DNA of 5,069 bases. Origin: CAZRCG01 sp964598565. GTDB taxonomy: Bacteria; Bdellovibrionota; UBA2394. The notes beneath the pieces are model-generated. The model searched no databases. It had not been told where the DNA came from and saw nothing but the letters and a program-made list of their open reading frames with translations. Position 1 is the first letter of the stretch; each line of letters begins with the position of its first letter. Positions 1-5,069 of this stretch are shown here, in pieces. The position numbers were made by a program, and so were the translations under genes. The DNA lies in assembly GCA_964598565.1 (NCBI GenBank), contig CAZRCG010000022.1, forward strand, positions 1 to 5,069. The letters run 5' to 3'.

Positions 1-2
1 GA

Positions 3-755
3 GAAATTGAGGTCTTCCTGGTTAGCAAAGAGGAGCGAGTTCGTAAGTGCCACTGCTGCCAAGAGCCCCTAGGAAAGATCAACAGCTACTACCCCATGAA
101 AGCTCGGCATCTGAAGATCTTTGAATTCATTGTCACCGTCATTTTCAGGCGAGAGAAGCGTTGGTGCGCCAACTGCAGAAAAACTCGTTCAGAGCATATT
201 GACTGGTTATCAGACTCGTCACCCCATTTAACCAAAGCCATGGCCATCTGGATTAACCGGCTCACAGAAATGTCAGCCGTCTCCTCGGTCGCCATGCTCG
301 AGTCGATCGACAAAATGACCTGCTATCGAGTCGATAAGGAAATTCTAAAGCAGTACCTGCAGGGCTACAAAATTCCAGATGTCACTCGTATTTCGGTGGA
401 TGAGGTCTATGCGCGAACGAGGCGCCAGCTGAAAGAGGGGGAAGATCGCGACGATCTTTTTCTGACAGCCATTATTGATCTCGATACCCATAAAGTGATC
501 TATGTCTCCGATAGCCGCAAGCAGAAGGCTCTAGATCAATTCTTTACCTTGCTGGGCGAAGAGCGATGCCAACGAATCAAGGTGGTCGCCTGCGATCAAC
601 ACGAAGCGTATTCAAATTCCGTTCGCAAGCATTGCAAAAATGCCAAGATCGTTTGGGATCGATTCCACCTCGTCAAGAATTTCAATGATGCTTTAAATGA
701 AGAACGAAAGCTTGAGCTCATGGCCCAAGGCAAATCGAAAGAGGCGCAGAAACTT
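3..755 (+). pseudogene. ISL3-family transposase, 5' fragment (N-terminus off window, C-terminus displaced by insertion)
   Basis: This is the first part of a DDE transposase that cuts and joins the ends of an ISL3-type insertion sequence. The frame is open from base 3, so the true start lies left of the window; the first in-window ATG (96) is internal. A zinc-finger region is visible: Cys codons at 48-50, 54-56 and 57-59, then a CANC pair at 165-176. It is followed by a helical DNA-binding stretch. The catalytic core shows the first Asp in VDEV (399-401), the second in ACDQHEAY (594-596), and the typical DRFHLVKNF segment (~657-682). Homology stops after EAQKL at 755. In the raw sequence the frame runs on to 884 with residues that do not fit the family. 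The missing C-terminus, with the catalytic Glu, is found at 4479-4909. Family assignment is strong. The gene cannot make a full transposase as it stands. Confidence 0.9.
751..755. repeat. AACTT, left copy of putative target-site duplication
   Basis: This AACTT is the last sequence shared with the ISL3 transposase frame before homology breaks. It pairs with the identical copy at 4474-4478. A 5-bp match has a modest chance of being accidental, but both copies sit exactly at the two homology breaks. Confidence 0.55.
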
Positions 756-802
756 AATTTGAGTCAATGCGCGCCAGCGTTTTTAGCATGCTTCTTGCAT
801 AG

Positions 803-874
803 ATGTTCTCTATGGCTAGTAAGAGTCTTCATTTTTTTGCCGTCATGGCTTTTCCCCTATCGTCGATTTTTTGA
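803..874 (+). pseudogene. Possible signal-peptide-like start of the unknown gene at 871 (frame-shifted)
   Basis: A short frame starts at ATG 803 (second ATG 812) and reads MASKSLHFFAVMAFPLSSIF before a TGA at 872-874. It has a lysine near the start followed by a hydrophobic run, as in an export signal. It ends in a run of six T. One extra T would fuse it in frame to LIPTRMERGLS of the next feature. No clear Shine-Dalgarno sequence precedes either ATG. This could be chance: the segment is only 23 codons and I recognise no homologue. Confidence 0.3.
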
Positions 875-1593
875 TCCCGACTAGAATGGAGAGAGGCCTT
901 TCACTAGAAATCTCATTGATAACCGATCTAGAGATTGTTCTAGGAGGAGGTCCGGCGGAAATAAGAAACGATAAATTAGTGACCACGAATCGGCAATTGG
1001 TGTCAGCCGATACCATAGGGAGATATGGGATGAACCTTGGTGAATCCGTGACGGGACAAGAACTTCTCGTGGATGTACCCTTTCCAGATTTGCCTCGAAA
1101 TAAGTTTCATCTTATTACGAGGGCCGGGCGATCTTTTGTTCGAATTTCTGAAAATTATGCAGGCGCTGGGTTTGTCAACAATCAACACGGTGGGGATAAT
1201 TTTGAACTGGAGGCCGAGATTCATTTCCAATGGGGCAATCCAAAGGCCTATTTTCAAGGAGAGGATGTAGAATTTTCAACCACGCCAGGAGGATCGATAG
1301 ATCTTGCACTTCAAACTCAGCTTGGTCTTTACAGTCGTTTTTTTATGGGAGGGAGTCCAATCCCACCGATAGGTTATCGCCCGCTCCTTCTTCCGAGATC
1401 TCCGGAATCTATTTCAGAGGTTCTTGATCAAATTCCACTGGAAGAAGAGAATGAAAGGATCCTCGCCGGACTAGGCTTTGATGCAGAAGAGCGAGAAAAG
1501 ATCTCTGCTGAAGCAATCGCGTCTCAGGACCTCGTATCGTCTAACGTATATACAATAGGCCTTGCCAACCCCGGCTCTCTAATGGCCTCGTAA
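871..1593 (+). CDS. Protein of unknown function, probably the main part of a broken gene
   Basis: I do not recognise this protein. It is a 240-codon frame from TTG 871; ATG 886 is the other candidate. Neither has a convincing ribosome binding site, which fits a gene that has lost its true start. It reads like real coding sequence: mixed composition, no low-complexity tracts, and a globular pattern with alternating hydrophobic strands. Examples are ELLVDVPFPDLPRNKFHLIT near residues 64-83 and FVNNQHGGDNFELEAEIHFQW at about 100-120. A GGSP-PP-GY-PLLLPR stretch follows at about 160-176. An acidic helix-like segment (LEEENERILAGLGFDAEEREK) comes near residues 190-210. I see no Walker, zinc, HUH or DDE motif and no membrane segment. 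The frame ends at TAA 1591, just where the next frame opens, so the two pieces are probably one gene. Confidence 0.5.
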   Translation: MIPTRMERGLSLEISLITDLEIVLGGGPAEIRNDKLVTTNRQLVSADTIGRYGMNLGESVTGQELLVDVPFPDLPRNKFHLITRAGRSFVRISENYAGAGFVNNQHGGDNFELEAEIHFQWGNPKAYFQGEDVEFSTTPGGSIDLALQTQLGLYSRFFMGGSPIPPIGYRPLLLPRSPESISEVLDQIPLEEENERILAGLGFDAEEREKISAEAIASQDLVSSNVYTIGLANPGSLMAS

Positions 1594-1943
1594 AACTGCG
1601 TCCGCTCGTGGATCAAGCGACTAGCCAAGTTTGGGCTCACGTTCCCAAATTGCGCATCTGGTTTGATATTTCAACGATGGACCTAAATCAAAGCGTCGCT
1701 CTGCTAAAAGTGCTTCAAGAGAGTTTTGAGAAGGTAGAATTGTATGAGTCTCATTCGAATAAGCCATCGGCAGCCCAAGTGAGCGCATTCATCACAGGGC
1801 TTGCTAATCGATATAATATCGGTAGCCAGGTCGATATTGGGCTTATTCATCCCGAGGGAGTCACTTTTAAATCAAAGAACGAACTCAGAGAGTTTAAACC
1901 AATGGCTTTTCCTGACGTAGAAACTTGGCTCGAGAGGCCATAG
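1545..1943 (+). CDS. Protein of unknown function, probable C-terminal continuation of the 871 gene
   Basis: I do not recognise this protein. The frame is open from 1545; possible starts are GTG 1608 and ATG 1677, neither with a good ribosome binding site. It overlaps the end of the upstream piece and lies one base back, so a single missing base around 1575-1585 would give a continuous GLANPGSL-NGLVKLRPLVD. Visible features are a hydrophobic strand (LRIWFDISTMDL), an amphipathic helix (QSVALLKVLQESFEKVELYE), and a TFKSKNELREFKPMAFPDVETWLERP tail before the TAG at 1941. The helix-strand pattern followed by SNKPSAAQ recalls the C-terminal part of FtsJ-type methyltransferases. The SAM-binding motifs are not visible, so I do not assign that function. 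Confidence 0.45.
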   Translation, partial: RIYNRPCQPRLSNGLVKLRPLVDQATSQVWAHVPKLRIWFDISTMDLNQSVALLKVLQESFEKVELYESHSNKPSAAQVSAFITGLANRYNIGSQVDIGLIHPEGVTFKSKNELREFKPMAFPDVETWLERP

Positions 1944-2062
1944 TTGGGAATCTAACGACTTGGCCATTGCGATAGATACACATAATCCCCTGGAAAGCAT
2001 CTTCCCTATTGAACCCACTCTCACCAATCTATTGGCTGCGTCGATTTATCGGTGACCATTGA
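1944..2062. other. Intergenic stretch; possible degraded N-terminus of the IS91 transposase at its right end
   Basis: From 1944 to about 2035 I see no gene, repeat or clear promoter. From about 2036, scattered codons in two frames (SIYR in one, RFIGDH in the next, then TGA at 2060) look like the short N-terminal segment that precedes the zinc region in IS91-type transposases. They are broken by a frameshift and a stop. The match is short and tentative. Confidence 0.3.
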
Positions 2063-3165
2063 GGCCACGAGCTCGTAGCCGACGCGGAGCGAGAAGCTGC
2101 GGGTCGAGGAATTCCGACTTATGTGAAAGAGGAGTTCGAGGCCTATCTAAAGTGCGGGATTCTTCAGTACGGATTTTTTCGGGTTCGCTGTGAATCCTGC
2201 ACGGAAGAGCGACTTGTGGCCTTTTCGTGCAAGAAGCGAGGCTTTTGTCCCTCGTGTGGAGGTCGGCGGATGAGTGAGACGGCAGCGAAGCTAGCGGATC
2301 AGGTGATTCCACGCGTTGCGGTCAGGCAGTGGGTCTTATCGATTCCGATAGCGATGAGGTATTGGTGTGCATCGAATCCAAAGCTTGTGACGTCGGTATT
2401 GGAGATCATCATTCGCGCCATCACAGGTTTTTATCAGGATTGGGCGAAGGCCGAGGGGCTTCATCCGAGTGAAACGGGAGCGATTACGTTTGTGCAACGC
2501 TTTGGCTCGGCCCTCAATCTGAATGTGCATTTCCATATTCTCTTTCTAGATGGGGTGTATCGAGTGCCACGTTTTGGAGGGAGTCAGGATACCGAAGCCA
2601 AGTCTGATTCGACCTCGAAGGCAGAATCGGATTCAGAATCGAATGCGGAATCGAATGCGGAGTCGAATTTAGAGGAATCACCTTCCTTTGTGGGGGTTAA
2701 GGGCCCCAGTGCTGAAGAGACTCGAGCGTTGGTAGAGAAGCTAGCGGATCAGATCATTCGTCATTTACAGAGAAAGGGCTATCTGAAGGAGGATGAGACT
2801 CCATCAGGAGAAGGGGTAGATCCGCTTCAAGAGTCTTCTCCCCTATTCGCATCCTCTGGAGGGTCAGGTGACAGGACCCTCGTCAGCGAGTCAAAAGAGT
2901 CTTCGATATTGATGTATCGAAGTGTGGCCTGTGTCAGGGGCCAGTGAAAGTGATTGCGGCCGTACAAGAGCCAGGAATTATCGTGAAGATCTTGGAGCAT
3001 TTGAAGATGCCGGTGAAGCCTCCGATTATTGCGCCGACTCGAGCACCACCGCAAGGGCAGGACGAAATAGGTTTAGAATCGCTTATTCCCACCCTTCATC
3101 GAAACCACGCTCGAAATGATGGGGAGGCATTTGTCTGTCGTGATGAGCGTGACCAATCGAGATAA
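2063..3165 (+). pseudogene. IS91-family (HUH) transposase pseudogene with internal deletion
   Basis: This is the remnant of a rolling-circle transposase that nicks single-stranded DNA through an HUH site and tyrosine. The main frame runs from 2063 (first usable start GTG 2123) to TGA 2947. Counting from 2123 it shows a Cys-rich zinc region (C23, C26, C36, C42, C45; KKRGFCPSCGGRRM), then VRQWVLSIPIAMRY, then FVQRFGSALNLNVHFH with the HUH motif at residues 136-138 (2528-2536), and LDGVYR. A Ser/Glu-rich insert follows (~2590-2680). After DPLQESSPLF (~2850) the homology jumps to the family's C-terminal end in another frame from about 2881: VKRVFDIDVSKCGLCQGPVKV, then ILEHLKMP and APTRAPPQ (to ~3060). 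The intervening region, which in relatives carries the YxxRPP-type catalytic tyrosine segment, is absent. The gene is dead by deletion plus frameshift. Recognition is strong; the size of the loss (roughly 150 residues) is an estimate. Confidence 0.85.
2636..2671 (+). repeat. Three tandem 12-bp units in the IS91 pseudogene
   Basis: GAATCGAATGCG occurs twice without a gap (2636-2647, 2648-2659) and is followed by a diverged GAGTCGAATTTA (2660-2671). The units encode ESNA-ESNA-ESNL within a longer Asp/Glu/Ser-rich segment that starts near 2590. A period that is a multiple of three fits replication slippage while the frame was still under selection. Confidence 0.75.
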
Positions 3166-3253
3166 AATGCGCTTTCCGGTTTTGCTGGGCCGCACGTTTT
3201 TGTCGGGCCGATTCTTGGTGGATCCTCGTGATTCCGTGAAGGATGATGAGTAA
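3077..3253 (+). pseudogene. C-terminal fragment of a RimB-like / putative ATP-dependent zinc protease (retropepsin-type) gene
   Basis: The frame opens after TAG 3074 and ends at TAA 3251. Its 58 codons contain NRDKMRFPVLLGRTFLSGRFLVDP, which matches the characteristic C-terminus of the family annotated as putative ATP-dependent zinc protease. That family includes RimB, a retropepsin-fold peptidase linked to RimK glutamate modification. PFIETTLEMMGRHLSVVMSV just upstream fits the preceding strands. The N-terminal half, which carries the catalytic Asp of this fold, is missing; the IS91 transposase tail occupies that place. An alternative start at ATG 3143 would give 36 residues and no catalytic site. 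Convergent with the ATPase gene, the two stop codons being 3 bases apart. The identification is from memory of the family motif. Confidence 0.62.
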
Positions 3254-3256
3254 ATT

Positions 3257-4417
3257 CTAGAGTTTTTGAAACTGGGTCAGAAAGTCTTTCCAGTGCAAGC
3301 ACTCGATCTTACCAATACGCTGGTGACTCGGATCATTCGAGAGATAAAAGGCTCGGTTTAGACTCGGAAAAACGGAGGCAGTGGCTTCCATGGCCGACAC
3401 TTCAACCGGATCAATACGCAAATTCGATTTTATTTCGACCAGAAAGTGAGAACGTCCTCGCGTCAGGATGAGGTCAATTTCGACATTATTTTTTGTGGAA
3501 TAGTAAGATAGGCGGAATCCTTTCTCAAAATACGAATTAAGTCGCACGATTTCATTGATGAGAAAACTCTCAAAAAGTTCCCCATACACAGAGGTTCTTG
3601 GAGCCACTTCTTGATCAAGGCTTTCTTCAAGTGCCTTCTTCACTCCCGTATCAAAGAGATAGAATTTGGGGCTCAGTCGCTGACTCTTTCGAAGAGATAA
3701 GTGAAATGCGGGCAGGTAAAACCCCAGCAGGGTATCTTCGACGATTTGAAAATAAGTCTGAACAGTCACCGTCGAAACACCAATTTCGTCCGCAATCTTT
3801 TTGTGGTTAATGATTTTACCAGAGACCTGCCCGAGGATGGGAAGAAAGGCTCTGAAGGGATCGAGTTTTCGAATGACTTGCTCTGCGCGAATCTCTTGAG
3901 CGAAATAGGTTTGAACGTAGGCATTCAAGAAAGACTTCTTTTCACGATCACTTTTGAGAGAAAAAATTCGAGGAAGGCTTCCCCAGCGAAGAATATCCTC
4001 GATATTTTTGGAACTACCGATCTCCAAAAGGGTGAGGGGATAGAGATGGTAGACGTAGGCCCGACCCGCCAAAAGATTTGCGGCTCCTCTTTTCAGTTTT
4101 CTTGCCGATGAGCCAGTGAGGATAAATTTCAGCTTTCTGTTCTCAATGAGGGAATGGATAAGGTCGAGAAGCTTTGGAACCTTTTGGATTTCATCAATAA
4201 TGATCCAGGATGGTTTGGCCTTCAGTGCATCGATTTCTCTCGTTAGGGTTTCAGGGTAAAGGCTGTATTTTGCCTCAGTGCTTGGATGAAGAAGATCTAC
4301 ATAAAGACATTTCTTGTCGATAAACATTTCTTTTAGAAATGTGGATTTTCCGGTGCCTCGAGCACCAAATATAAAAAAGCTTCCGGTGGCGAGAGGATCT
4401 AAAAGTCGTTTAAACAT
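3257..4417 (-). CDS. AAA-type ATPase with DUF4143 / PD-(D/E)XK-like C-terminal domain
   Basis: This is a 386-residue ATP-binding protein of the AAA_14 plus DUF4143 family, whose molecular role is mostly unknown. Walker A is GARGTGKST (residues 18-26). Walker B is WIIIDEIQKVP (71-81). A sensor-like FILTGSSARKL follows (97-107), then LLAGRAYVYHLYPLTLLE (114-131). GSLP is at 145-148 and YVQTYFAQEI at 166-175. A winged-helix-like NHKKIADEIGVSTVTVQTYF lies at 203-222. Near the C-terminus, FESFLINEIVRL (E282), VEIDLI (E312, D314) and LVEIK (E327, K329) resemble a PD-(D/E)XK nuclease core. There is no signal peptide or membrane segment, so it is cytoplasmic. Length and motif set suggest a complete gene. 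ATG 4417 is the chosen start; there is no Shine-Dalgarno sequence, but a promoter and palindrome sit just upstream. No partner gene is adjacent. It is the only gene in the window without visible damage. Confidence 0.9.
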   Translation of the reverse strand: MFKRLLDPLATGSFFIFGARGTGKSTFLKEMFIDKKCLYVDLLHPSTEAKYSLYPETLTREIDALKAKPSWIIIDEIQKVPKLLDLIHSLIENRKLKFILTGSSARKLKRGAANLLAGRAYVYHLYPLTLLEIGSSKNIEDILRWGSLPRIFSLKSDREKKSFLNAYVQTYFAQEIRAEQVIRKLDPFRAFLPILGQVSGKIINHKKIADEIGVSTVTVQTYFQIVEDTLLGFYLPAFHLSLRKSQRLSPKFYLFDTGVKKALEESLDQEVAPRTSVYGELFESFLINEIVRLNSYFEKGFRLSYYSTKNNVEIDLILTRGRSHFLVEIKSNLRIDPVEVSAMEATASVFPSLNRAFYLSNDPSHQRIGKIECLHWKDFLTQFQKL

Positions 4418-4449
4418 ACTTAAAAATTGTCTGCTATATTTTAAGTATG
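4415..4449. promoter_or_regulatory. Perfect 11-bp inverted repeat over the ATPase start codon, putative operator
   Basis: CATACTTAAAA (4415-4425) and TTTTAAGTATG (4439-4449) are exact reverse complements separated by 13 bases. On the minus strand the downstream arm contains the ATPase ATG, and the spacer holds the likely -10. The layout suits a protein binding site that blocks its own promoter, or an mRNA hairpin that hides the start. From general recollection, solitary DUF4143 ATPase genes often carry similar AT-rich palindromes, but I cannot verify that here. The symmetry is directly visible; the operator role is inference. Confidence 0.65.
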
Positions 4450-4454
4450 GTCAA
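4426..4454 (-). promoter_or_regulatory. Probable sigma70-type promoter of the ATPase gene
   Basis: On the minus strand, TTGACC (4449-4454) is a -35 with 5/6 consensus matches. After a 17-base spacer comes GACAAT (4426-4431), a 4/6 match to TATAAT. Transcription would begin within a few bases of the ATG at 4417, giving a leaderless or near-leaderless mRNA, which agrees with the missing ribosome binding site. TATAGC a few bases upstream is a weaker alternative -10. Confidence 0.45.
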
Positions 4455-4473
4455 TGGGTCTGACTGGCCCTTT

Positions 4474-4478
4474 AACTT
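4474..4478. repeat. AACTT, right copy of putative target-site duplication
   Basis: This is the partner of the copy at 751-755. The transposase frame resumes at the ctt codon (4476-4478) inside this repeat and continues as CTG CGA GGC AGT CAT. Confidence 0.55.
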
Positions 4479-4909
4479 CTGCGAGGCAGTCATCGCTATA
4501 AATTTCTAACGCGAGCCGATCGAAGAAGTAAAAAATCTCAACGGCATATGGATGAAGTCTTTAAGAAGAATGAGCGCATGTGTAAGCTTGAGATCATTAA
4601 AGAGCACTTCCATAAGGTCTTTGACTCTGAGACCTGGGCTGAAGCCTATGCACTTCTTGCCGAATGTTATCAATGGGCTCTTGATATCAATGCCAAGCAT
4701 GTCATTGATTGGATTGTCTCCATTCGCAATGATCCCCGCTTCGAAAACTACTTCATCGAGTGACCTCAGCCGTCAGTGAAGGGGTTAATCGGGTGATTAA
4801 AGGGCTGAAGTAGTTGGCCTTCGGTTATAAGGACATGGAGTATTTCAAACTCAAGATCCTTCAAAGATGTGGCTATCTGAACTCCGAATTTGCAGGAAAA
4901 ACAGCATGA
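4479..4909 (+). pseudogene. ISL3-family transposase, 3' fragment with frameshift and amber codon
   Basis: This is the C-terminal part of the transposase that begins at 3-755. Reading from 4476 in the same frame gives LLRGSHRYKFLTRADRR, which follows directly on EAQKL at the other break. The ISL3 helical region (HMDEVFKKNERMCKLEIIKEHF) continues to a TGA at 4761. The homologous end then resumes one frame back from about 4760: VTSAVSEGVNRVIKGLK, an amber TAG at 4811-4813, then LAFGYKDMEYFKLKILQRCGYLN to a TGA at 4907-4909. SEGVNR holds the expected third catalytic acid (Glu codon 4778-4780). One missing base near 4757-4760 explains the shift. In relatives the TAG position is usually a basic residue of the KRRAFGY-like motif; I infer that from family memory. 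The lesions show that this copy is dead independently of the insertion. Confidence 0.88.
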
Positions 4910-5069
4910 AAAACTGCGACAACCGCGCCTCAAATGCGACACCAACACCCCAACTCACAACGCCCCATAATGACTCAGATTTCCACATTTCCAACTTTTT
5001 AAAGAAAGTACTCCCTTTCTAAATAACGTTGGGCGTCATGGCTAGAGATGTCGCACTTGAGTGGTGATT
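4910..5069. other. Non-coding tail after the ISL3 transposase, with TGCGACA repeats and a small hairpin
   Basis: I see no gene here. CTCAAATGCGACA (4929-4941) has an inverted partner TGTCGCACTTGAG (5049-5061), 12 of 13 matching. A further TGCGACA lies at 4915-4921. AGAAAG/CTTTCT (5003-5008, 5015-5020) could form a 6-bp hairpin with a 6-base loop. The right end of the ISL3 element should lie in or beyond this stretch, but without its left end the terminal repeat cannot be recognised. Confidence 0.45.

Larger units (their letters stand above)
756..4478. mobile_element. Inserted ~3.7-kb block splitting the ISL3 transposase, flanked by AACTT
   Basis: The block separates two pieces of one reading frame. 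Removing 756-4478 restores cag-aaa-ctt-ctg-cga and the continuous protein QKLLRGSHRYKF. AACTT is present on both sides (751-755 and 4474-4478), as expected for a 5-bp target duplication. The cargo is mixed: an unknown pseudogene, an IS91-like pseudogene, a RimB-like tail, and an intact DUF4143 ATPase. I looked for terminal inverted repeats by comparing the first ~40 bases after 755 with the reverse complement of the last ~40 before 4474 and found no convincing match. The transposition mechanism is therefore unknown. A 5-bp match could also be microhomology at a recombination joint. The joint position is secure; the mechanism is inference. Confidence 0.6.

Noticed and set aside
759..789. Promoter TTGAGT / TAGCAT ahead of the unknown gene
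   Set aside because: The spacer would be 19 bases and both boxes are weak, so there is not enough to call it.
756..884. C-terminal extension of the left ISL3 fragment up to the TAG at 882
   Set aside because: Residues after 755 do not match the family and the true continuation is at 4479; it is read-through into the inserted block.
1003..1270. Additional frames of 65-84 codons on both strands within 871-1593, and similar ones over 2046-3302 and 3598-4111
   Set aside because: They overlap better-supported genes in other frames, have no family motifs, and show composition expected of shadow frames.
1608..1943. FtsJ-like or cap-type methyltransferase
   Set aside because: Only a loose resemblance around FEKVELYESHSNKPSAAQ; no SAM-binding glycine motif or catalytic tetrad can be seen in either piece.
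3215..3250. Terminator hairpin between the RimB-like tail and the ATPase gene
   Set aside because: Only a 5-bp ATCCT/AGGAT stem with a 13-base loop and no T-run on either strand.
3257..4417. ATPase as part of a toxin-antitoxin or defence operon
   Set aside because: No co-directional neighbour is present; both sides are unrelated remnants, so no partner can be supported.
756..4473. Terminal inverted repeats at the ends of the inserted block
   Set aside because: The left end (AATTTGAGTCAATGCG) and the reverse complement of the right end (AAAGGGCCAGTCAGACCC) share only a short offset AGTCA, no better than chance.
4455..4473. GGGTCTGACTGG resembling the tip of a Tn3-type inverted repeat, which would fit a 5-bp duplication
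   Set aside because: The orientation and position relative to the boundary are wrong for a Tn3 end, and no matching left end or Tn3 transposase is present.

Overview
The window is a patch of decayed mobile DNA from a Gram-negative-type bacterium of roughly average GC. The sequence does not fix the taxon. IS91-type and ISL3-type transposases together with a RimB-type peptidase remnant would fit a proteobacterium or a Bdellovibrionota-like lineage, but that is a weak inference. I see no rRNA, tRNA or CRISPR array.

Layout: (1) 3-755 is the 5' part of an ISL3-family transposase gene, open at the left window edge. (2) 756-4478 is a block of about 3.7 kb that splits this gene. (3) 4479-4909 is the 3' part of the same transposase, with a frameshift and an amber codon. 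(4) 4910-5069 is non-coding, with short inverted repeats. The two transposase halves join in frame if one copy of a 5-bp direct repeat, AACTT (751-755 and 4474-4478), is removed. The block therefore looks like a clean insertion with a short target duplication.

From left to right the block holds: an unrecognised, probably frameshifted gene (803-1943, read in two main pieces); about 100 bases with nothing recognisable; an IS91-family HUH transposase pseudogene (2063-3165) that keeps its zinc-binding region and HUH motif but lacks the region that should carry the catalytic tyrosine(s); the last ~58 codons of a RimB-like retropepsin-type protein (3077-3253); and, convergent with it, the only gene that looks complete, an AAA-type ATPase with a DUF4143 / PD-(D/E)XK-like C-terminus on the minus strand (3257-4417). 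The ATPase start codon lies inside a perfect 11-bp inverted repeat that also overlaps its likely promoter. This suggests autoregulation and an almost leaderless mRNA.

These genes do not form a pathway. The window is best read as nested mobile elements and gene fragments around one intact, possibly selected or recently acquired ATPase gene. I found no convincing new multi-gene system. The items most worth checking are the insertion boundaries, the ATPase operator, and the unrecognised gene at 803-1943.
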